Assembly: GCA_049965935.1 (NCBI GenBank)
Contig: JBMFVP010000045.1
Location: forward strand, 1 to 13,901
From: Thermocladium sp049965935
Lineage (GTDB): Archaea > Thermoproteota > Thermoprotei > Thermoproteales > Thermocladiaceae
Direction: 5' to 3'
Length of the DNA stretch: 13,901 nucleotides
Positions 6,874 through 11,700 of the stretch are shown here, piece by piece; positions within the stretch are counted from its first letter, which is position 1, and the number at the start of each line of letters is the position of its first letter. The translations under genes and the position numbers were made by a program. Below the pieces are notes generated by a model, which was not told the DNA's origin, did not search any database, and saw only the letters and a program-made list of their open reading frames with translations.

Positions 6874-8379
6874 ATGAAGGAATTACCTCCCGAGTTCAGT
6901 GTCATGTATAAAAAAGACGGAGTTCCAGTCTTTAGAGCTTACTTGGCGGGGAATTGGATTGAGGCAAGCGATCTACAGGAAGTGAGGAGTCCAATCGATC
7001 AAAGCCCCCTCGCTAAAGTGCCTCGCCTGGGCTTCGACACCATAAGCAAGGCCCTCGAGACCATGTACGTGGATGGTAGATTCGATATCAGGGACACGCC
7101 GGGGGAGAAGAGGCTTGAGATTTATCATAAGGCCGCCGACCTCCTTCTAAAGTTTAAGGATAGTTTCATAGATGTGTTGGTGCTCAATAATGGGAAGACA
7201 TATCCAGCGGCGGAGGGCGAAGTTAAGGCAGCAGTAGAAAGACTAAGGGTAGCGGATCTAGATGTTAGGAAAATATACGGTGAGTATGTGCCGGGGGACT
7301 GGAGCACTGAGACCCTTGAGGCGGAGGCAGTGATAAAGAGGGAGCCCCTGGGCATCGTGCTAGCCATTACCCCCTTTAATTACCCGCTCTTCGATGTAGT
7401 GAATAAGGTTGTTTACTCCACGGTGGCCGGCAACGCTATAATGATAAAGCCCGCCTCCTCAACCCCAGTAGTTGCATTAATGTTCGCGAGAATCCTCGAG
7501 ATGGCTGGCTTCCCGGGCAAGGCATTATCCGTGATCACGCTTCCCGGCTCTCAAATGAGCAAGGTAGTATCGGATCCCCGGGTCTCAGTGGTATCCCTAA
7601 CCGGGAGCACCGAGGCAGGCATTGAGGTGATGCGTGCCGGCGGCATTAAGCAATACATAATGGAGCTCGGCGGCGGGGACCCAGCAATAGTGTTATCGGA
7701 TGCCGACATCAAGTCGGCGGCGTCCAAGATAGTGACAGGCATGACCAGCTACGCGGGACAGAGATGCGACTCAATTAAGTTCATATTCGCCGAGTCCCAG
7801 GTATATGATGAATTAAAGAAGGGGATACTGGACGAGTTGGGGAAAATAAGGGTTGGGGATCCAAGGGAGAACGGCGTCTCAATGGGGCCATTAATAGATG
7901 AGGAGACAGCCAAGGAAGTGGTGGCGGCCACCCAGGATGCTGTGGAGAAGGGGGGCAAGGTGCTACATGGCGGAACCAGGAAGGGAAACTACATAGAGCC
8001 CACCCTAATAGAGGTTGATAAGGATAAGTTGCCCACCCTCTACCTCTATAAGAAGGAGGTATTCGCGTCAATAGCTGCAATAACCCCAATAAGCAATATA
8101 GATGAGGCCATTAAGTTATCCAATGGGAGGAGCTATGGATTAGATGCAGCAATATTCGGAGAGGACATAAGCAAGATACGTAAATTAATGAGACTCCTAG
8201 AAGTGGGCGCTATATACATAAATGATTACCCCAAGCATGGAATAGGGTACTTCCCCTTCGGCGGAAGGAAGGATTCAGGCGTAGGCAGGGAAGGAGTTGG
8301 ATACACCATAGAATCGGTCACTGCATACAAGACAATAGTATATAATTATAAGGGCAAGGGAATCTGGGAATACATGTAA
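6874..8379 (+). CDS. gapN: Non-phosphorylating NADP-dependent glyceraldehyde-3-phosphate dehydrogenase (GAPN)
   Basis: An aldehyde dehydrogenase-superfamily enzyme oxidising glyceraldehyde 3-phosphate directly to 3-phosphoglycerate without making ATP, the catabolic GAP step of the archaeal branched Embden-Meyerhof pathway; cytoplasmic. At 501 residues it has the length of Thermoproteus tenax GAPN and shares long blocks with it as I recall that sequence: SPID, EVKAAV.RLR, YIPGDW-like YVPGDW, AITPFNYPLFD, KQYIMELGGGDPAIVL, YAGQRCD, VGAIYINDYPKHGIGYFPFGGRK and the TAYKTIVYNYKGKG tail. Catalytic residues are present: oxyanion-hole Asn169, cofactor-binding Lys192, general base Glu264, nucleophile Cys298 and cofactor-ribose Glu395. 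The T. tenax enzyme is allosterically controlled by metabolites; whether this one is cannot be read directly. Transcribed singly from its own promoter and convergent with the cupin gene 25 bp downstream. Confidence 0.95.
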   Translation: MKELPPEFSVMYKKDGVPVFRAYLAGNWIEASDLQEVRSPIDQSPLAKVPRLGFDTISKALETMYVDGRFDIRDTPGEKRLEIYHKAADLLLKFKDSFIDVLVLNNGKTYPAAEGEVKAAVERLRVADLDVRKIYGEYVPGDWSTETLEAEAVIKREPLGIVLAITPFNYPLFDVVNKVVYSTVAGNAIMIKPASSTPVVALMFARILEMAGFPGKALSVITLPGSQMSKVVSDPRVSVVSLTGSTEAGIEVMRAGGIKQYIMELGGGDPAIVLSDADIKSAASKIVTGMTSYAGQRCDSIKFIFAESQVYDELKKGILDELGKIRVGDPRENGVSMGPLIDEETAKEVVAATQDAVEKGGKVLHGGTRKGNYIEPTLIEVDKDKLPTLYLYKKEVFASIAAITPISNIDEAIKLSNGRSYGLDAAIFGEDISKIRKLMRLLEVGAIYINDYPKHGIGYFPFGGRKDSGVGREGVGYTIESVTAYKTIVYNYKGKGIWEYM

Positions 8380-8386
8380 GGCCTCA

Positions 8387-8406
8387 AAACGGCACGAATT
8401 AATTTT
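8387..8406. terminator. Candidate bidirectional terminator between gapN and the cupin gene
   Basis: The 25-bp convergent gap carries T4 on the plus strand (8403-8406) and T4 on the minus strand (8387-8390), so each transcript meets a short U-run just past its stop codon. Runs of four are weak signals; assignment rests on position. Confidence 0.3.
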
Positions 8407-8776
8407 ATTCCAGCGGCGTAATGGTCATATCATCCTCATAAGAAATGGTGCAAATGAATTCGGCCTCATCACTGCCTATGTTCTCGATTGAGTGAGGCTC
8501 ATAGGGGCCAGTGAAGAAGAAGTCCCCCGGCCCAAGCGTTTTCTCCACATCATTAACCCTAACCCTCAGTGATCCCCTTAATATCACGACCGCCTCCATA
8601 TACTTATGCTTATGCAGCGGCATGCGACCCCCCGCCTCTACAGTGAATCGCCTCACCGCGAACTTGGTTGACCCGGAGTCCCTCGTTACTAGCCACTGGA
8701 TTCTGAATCCCCTCGTTCCACTCAACACGGTGCTCACGTCGCTGCTGGGCACATCCTTAACCGAACCAAAATGCAT
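8405..8776 (-). CDS. Small single-domain cupin protein
   Basis: A 123-residue protein made almost entirely of one cupin barrel. Cupin motif 1 is visible as GGRMPLHKHKYMEAVVILRG, with metal ligands His55, His57 and Glu61; motif 2 is PGDFFFTGPYEPHSIEN with His95, so the 3-His/1-Glu metal site is complete. Such proteins range from isomerases and dioxygenases to sugar or ligand sensors, and the substrate cannot be told. The open frame runs 42 codons further upstream to a GTG at 8902, but that extension crosses the tRNA-Ala gene and the promoter. The ATG at 8776 is preferred because a TATA box lies at -29 to -22 from it. An intermediate ATG at 8809 is too close to that box. The gene converges on gapN; shared carbon metabolism is conceivable but unsupported. 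Confidence 0.85.
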   Translation of the reverse strand: MHFGSVKDVPSSDVSTVLSGTRGFRIQWLVTRDSGSTKFAVRRFTVEAGGRMPLHKHKYMEAVVILRGSLRVRVNDVEKTLGPGDFFFTGPYEPHSIENIGSDEAEFICTISYEDDMTITPLE

Positions 8777-8797
8777 GCATTGAGTAGTTAAGTCCCC

Positions 8798-8805
8798 ATA
8801 TTTAT
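8798..8805 (-). promoter_or_regulatory. TATA box of the cupin gene
   Basis: Minus strand ATAAATAT, at -29 to -22 from the ATG at 8776. It lies 14 bases past the 3' end of the tRNA, so the cupin has its own promoter squeezed directly behind the tRNA gene. Confidence 0.65.
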
Positions 8806-8818
8806 GCATTGAGGATAG

Positions 8819-8895
8819 TGGTGGACCGGCCGGGATTTGAACCCGGGATCTCCCGCATGCCAAGCGGATATCCTTCCAGGCTAGACTACCGGCCC
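8819..8895 (-). tRNA. tRNA-Ala (anticodon GGC), encoded CCA, no intron
   Basis: Complete cloverleaf on the minus strand. The acceptor stem pairs GGGCCGG with CCGGTCC, with G3-U70, the alanine identity pair. The D arm is short with two G-U pairs; the anticodon stem TCCGC/GCGGG (one wobble) encloses the loop TTGGCAT, giving GGC at 8859-8861, which reads GCC/GCU. The variable loop is AGATC, the T arm CCGGG-TTCAAAT-CCCGG, the discriminator A at 8822, and CCA at 8819-8821 is encoded. There is no intron, which is notable only because Thermoproteales tRNA genes often carry them. The TATA box position places transcription start at or very near G1. Confidence 0.95.
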
Positions 8896-8916
8896 TAACC
8901 ACCCATTACCCTCTTT

Positions 8917-8925
8917 ATTTTATAA
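8917..8925 (-). promoter_or_regulatory. TATA box of the tRNA-Ala gene
   Basis: Minus strand TTATAAAAT at -30 to -22 relative to G1 of the tRNA, the same spacing as for leaderless mRNAs here. It predicts a primary transcript with little or no 5' leader. Confidence 0.65.
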
Positions 8926-8943
8926 GGTTTTCCTAGCATCTTG

Positions 8944-8970
8944 TTGGCCTCCCAGCATTAATGGGAGCAA
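8944..8970. repeat. Hairpin between the HAD gene and tRNA-Ala
   Basis: CTCCCA (8949-8954) pairs perfectly with TGGGAG (8962-8967) around a seven-base loop, and TTG (8944-8946) can pair with CAA (8968-8970) past a two-base bulge. It lies in the 167-bp gap, about 93 bases beyond the HAD stop and 19 bases upstream of the tRNA TATA box. It could be a 3' structure of the HAD transcript or a protein site; no T-run follows on the minus strand, so it is not a bacterial-type terminator. Confidence 0.4.
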
Positions 8971-9062
8971 GTAACTTGAGATCTAGGGTTATTGCCACGC
9001 ACTTCATTGGCTTAAACATGGGTCACTATAGAGGGGCAAGTGAATCAATTGAAGATAAAGGA

Positions 9063-9842
9063 CTAGATTTGGCACTCCTTATCAATCATGTGGGGAATCA
9101 GCGTGGAGTCCATTGTCTTTCTTATTATGTAGCCCCGGCACTTAATGACCTCAATGGGGCTCCCGCTTCCCTGCGTGAACTGTGATTCCTCATCGTAGAG
9201 TACTGCTACTATTCCAGCCATTAATGCGCCGGCGAAGTCCTCCGCCAAGTTGTCCCCCACGTGCATGGCTATATCGGGTTCCCTTCCCTCCGTCAGCATA
9301 TCGATCGCGGTCTCGAACATGTATGGGTGAGGCTTAACGTGCCCCACCTCATCGGCGAACGCCCCATAATCGATGTACTTGCTTAATCCAAACCTATTCA
9401 GCACTGCCCTCGATGTGCGGCCAGGCCAGAAGACGACATTAGAAACGAGCCCAATCCTCCAACCCTCCTCCTTGAACATGGCTAGAACCTCGCTTGCCCC
9501 CTCTATAGGCATCATGTTGGCGCTATTCACCACCGTATCTGAGATTATGTCGAGGATATCGTTCACGTATCGATCGCTTGGCCTTATGCCGTACTTCCTC
9601 GACACCTTAACGAGGAGTCGCCTAACGTTCTCAGCGGGGGGAGAAAGCGACATGCTGCTGGAGCGACTCGCCTTGATTTCCCGCTCAACCGCCACATAGA
9701 AATCAAGTATAACGCTGCTATTAACCTCGTAGCCTAACTTATTGAAGTACTTAGCAATGTTGCCGGCCACTTCGCTCCTTAACTTATCGCTGTACCTAAT
9801 CAATGTATTATACACATCAAACGTAACCACTCGGAGAGACAT
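9063..9842 (-). CDS. HAD-superfamily hydrolase with haloacid dehalogenase-like motif I
   Basis: A 259-residue Rossmann-like hydrolase with all four HAD motifs: nucleophile Asp9 in FDVYNTL, Ser134 in LVSN, Lys170 in HVKPHP, and Asp197/Asp202 in VGDNLAED. A helical cap (about 16-110) between motifs I and II marks subfamily I. Motif I has Tyr11 where phosphatases carry the second Asp that acts as acid/base; L-2-haloacid dehalogenases have the same D-x-Y order. This does not prove dehalogenation, since many archaeal proteins of this type are uncharacterised; a phosphatase with altered chemistry is also possible. The frame extends 11 codons to an ATG at 9875, but that ATG lies within the promoter; a TATA box fits the ATG at 9842. 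Upstream on the same strand is the HPP gene, with separate promoters and a 259-bp gap. Confidence 0.88.
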   Translation of the reverse strand: MSLRVVTFDVYNTLIRYSDKLRSEVAGNIAKYFNKLGYEVNSSVILDFYVAVEREIKASRSSSMSLSPPAENVRRLLVKVSRKYGIRPSDRYVNDILDIISDTVVNSANMMPIEGASEVLAMFKEEGWRIGLVSNVVFWPGRTSRAVLNRFGLSKYIDYGAFADEVGHVKPHPYMFETAIDMLTEGREPDIAMHVGDNLAEDFAGALMAGIVAVLYDEESQFTQGSGSPIEVIKCRGYIIRKTMDSTLIPHMIDKECQI

Positions 9843-9863
9843 AATGGAATATACGGCGCCGGA

Positions 9864-9872
9864 CTTTAAATA
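9864..9872 (-). promoter_or_regulatory. TATA box of the HAD hydrolase gene
   Basis: Minus strand TATTTAAAG at -30 to -22 from the ATG at 9842, at leaderless distance. It overlaps the first codons of the longer open frame and so argues against the ATG at 9875. Confidence 0.65.
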
Positions 9873-10101
9873 CATTTAGATAAGCCCACCCTAAGGAAAG
9901 ACTCGAGGACGCCAATCCATCCCCTCTTCTCCAACGCAACAATAGTTTAGTAGACGGGGAGTAACACATTTGATTACCCTTCTCTCCAAGAGTCCTGGTT
10001 TAACCATGCAGGAAATGCCTCCTCACCCTCAAAAACAATCCATAGACCTTCCGCAACACGTGGGTAGAGCTTCGCTTCTAGTAAGTAAAAGCATTATGGT
10101 T

Positions 10102-10539
10102 TCAAGCCTTAGGAATAAGCTTAGTGGCTCCATAATTAGTTAACTCTACGATTGCTATACCTGTAGCAACGGGGTGAAGAATATATATGGGGCTAGCCCG
10201 CTCCATTATTCCTAAAAAAGTAGCAAGGATGGATGGAGGGTGCTCCACACTAAGCAATGAAGTTATTGAGAGGGAGACCAGGCTTCCGAGCAGGGCGAAA
10301 CTCATGCTCACTAACCCTAGGCCTGTGAACATTATTGCAATTATCGCGGATATAATGTAAGAAACAAAGACTGAGATGCTTCTCCTGAATCTCCACTCTG
10401 GGTCCCCATACTTTGTAGCGGCCGTGGCCAGTAAAGGCGGAAGAACGAAAGTAGTCCTAGTCGTCATGGTTATCAGGAGAAGAAGGGAAATTGACATTCC
10501 AAGCGTTAGGATGGATCTCGCTTTACTCCTACTTAACAT
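10102..10539 (-). CDS. HPP-family integral membrane protein
   Basis: A 145-residue hydrophobic protein with about four predicted transmembrane helices (roughly 8-25, 54-75, 79-97 and 117-134). The family-defining HPP tripeptide is at 100-102 (EHPPSILATFLG), and a PPLLATAA stretch near 34-41 matches the family's N-terminal region. HPP proteins are small membrane proteins; some cyanobacterial and algal members are implicated in nitrite transport, but for archaeal ones no role is known to me, and no nitrogen gene is nearby. The ATG at 10539 is the only reasonable start: an in-frame stop lies five codons upstream and a weak TATA-like element at -28 to -23. Length is slightly short for the family but the fold appears complete. 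Assignment rests on the HPP motif plus topology, so moderately confident. Confidence 0.7.
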   Translation of the reverse strand: MLSRSKARSILTLGMSISLLLLITMTTRTTFVLPPLLATAATKYGDPEWRFRRSISVFVSYIISAIIAIMFTGLGLVSMSFALLGSLVSLSITSLLSVEHPPSILATFLGIMERASPIYILHPVATGIAIVELTNYGATKLIPKA

Positions 10540-10561
10540 GGCATCTCGATCCTAAATTCAG

Positions 10562-10567
10562 CTTTTA
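10562..10567 (-). promoter_or_regulatory. Weak TATA-like element of the HPP gene
   Basis: Minus strand TTAAAA at -28 to -23 from the ATG at 10539. It is weaker than the other boxes here. A perfect inverted repeat, CGGAG / CTCCG (10577-10581 and 10590-10594), lies just upstream and could be an operator. Confidence 0.4.
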
Positions 10568-10706
10568 ACGACTCTGCGGAGACTCAATACTCCGAGCGGT
10601 ATCATCCCATTAATTATAAGATCATTTAATTGAGTGCCCCTAACGCGAAGGAATTTCTTTTAAAATTTGCCCCGTTGATTAATTTCCCGCTCCTCTGATT
10701 GCTTAG

Positions 10707-10715
10707 TTATATATA
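10707..10715 (+). promoter_or_regulatory. TATA box of the fused siroheme decarboxylase gene
   Basis: TTATATATA lies at -30 to -22 from the ATG at 10737, a strong box at leaderless spacing. The gap to the divergent HPP gene (10540-10736) contains a further A/T-rich stretch near 10655-10667 with no start codon matched to it. Confidence 0.7.
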
Positions 10716-10736
10716 GCCCAGCGTGCTCTGTGGGGC

Positions 10737-11699
10737 ATGGATAATGATTTCGCGGAGCTCGTGATGCAGGCTCAATATGATTTCCCCATAGTAGATAGGC
10801 CATTTCAAGAATTAGGCAAGCGACTGGGCAAGAGCGAGTCATGGGTTATGGAGTCCCTAAGAAGAGCTAAGGAGAGGAATCAATTAAGGAGAATAGGGGC
10901 ATTAACTAATTATAAGGCTAAGAAGCAGATAGCTGCCCTAGTAGGTCTCCGCGTGCCTTCCATGGACGTGGATAAGGTAGCTGCAGCGATTAATATGGAT
11001 AAGACCGTCACCCACAACTTCCTGAGGGATCACCCAAGGTACAGCATTTGGTACGTGACCAAGGCCCCAACGCCCCAGGAGCTAGAGGCGAAGGTCGCCA
11101 AGATAGTGAGCGATTTCTCAATTGAGGACTACGTGATACTATACGCCGAAAGGACATATAAAATAGACGTCAAGTTCGACGTATTGAAGGGGGTATCGAG
11201 GGCTAAGCTCAGGATAATACCGGAAACAGTGCCGACAATAGAGGAGACGGGTCTCCCCCGACAATTCTTCGACTCAATTAGGTCAATAAAGATAGTGGAG
11301 AGGCCCTTCGATGAAGCGGCCGCCGTGGCCGGAATGCCTGTGAACAAGCTAGTGGATCTACTTGACGAATTGAGGCGCGAGGGAGTGATTAGGGACTTCT
11401 ACGCAATGTTTGACCCAGACGCCGTGGGTATTCGGGAGAACTCCATGGTAGTGTTTAACGCCACAAATAAGCAATGCGAGGCAGCGGCTCTCCTGGAGGA
11501 ATCCACCCACGTCGTTAAGCGCATACCGGTGCCCGGTAAGTGGGACTATAATTGCTACTTCATGATTCACGCCGCAAGTAAGGATATACTGGAGAACACA
11601 GTGAAACAGAGACTAGGCGAACTAGGCATTAACGAGTATAGATTAGTCTATAGCCTGAGAAATCTATTGCATGATATGGGAAAAAGAATAGAGAACTAA
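10737..11699 (+). CDS. Fused AhbA/AhbB-type siroheme decarboxylase (two Lrp/AsnC-like modules)
   Basis: The protein joins two related modules in 320 residues; the usual enzyme is two separate subunits of about 150-170 residues. Siroheme decarboxylase removes the acetate carboxyls at C12 and C18 of siroheme to give 12,18-didecarboxysiroheme, the first step of the alternative (Ahb) route to heme b in archaea and sulfate reducers. Module 1 (about 1-150) has an HTH-like region with FPIVDRPFQELGKRLG and LRRIGAL, then VTHNFLRDHPRYSIW with His93 and His99 where family active-site residues lie. Module 2 (about 175-320) repeats the plan: ERPFDEAAAVAG, EGVIRDFYAMFDP, then STHVVKR and KWDYNCYFMIH with His258 and His278. 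An ordinary Lrp/AsnC regulator is the alternative, but the VTHN...W and W.YN..MIH signatures favour the decarboxylase. The first start codon sits at leaderless distance from a TATA box. Confidence 0.82.
   Translation: MDNDFAELVMQAQYDFPIVDRPFQELGKRLGKSESWVMESLRRAKERNQLRRIGALTNYKAKKQIAALVGLRVPSMDVDKVAAAINMDKTVTHNFLRDHPRYSIWYVTKAPTPQELEAKVAKIVSDFSIEDYVILYAERTYKIDVKFDVLKGVSRAKLRIIPETVPTIEETGLPRQFFDSIRSIKIVERPFDEAAAVAGMPVNKLVDLLDELRREGVIRDFYAMFDPDAVGIRENSMVVFNATNKQCEAAALLEESTHVVKRIPVPGKWDYNCYFMIHAASKDILENTVKQRLGELGINEYRLVYSLRNLLHDMGKRIEN
11681..11685 (-). terminator. Candidate T-run terminator for ppdK inside the 3' end of the decarboxylase gene
   Basis: On the minus strand this is T5, 16-20 bases past the ppdK stop. 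With only one base between the two stop codons, any ppdK terminator must lie within the opposing gene. Short run, low certainty. Confidence 0.3.
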
Positions 11700-11700
11700 A

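Noticed and set aside
6874..8379. A general aldehyde or succinate-semialdehyde dehydrogenase.
   Set aside because: The length and long shared blocks, especially KHGIGYFPFGGRK and the KTIVYNYKGKG tail, match archaeal GAPN closely.
8961..9185. A 74-codon plus-strand frame between the tRNA and HAD genes.
   Set aside because: Its second half is antisense to the HAD gene, no promoter at leaderless spacing precedes it, and the sequence has no domain signature.
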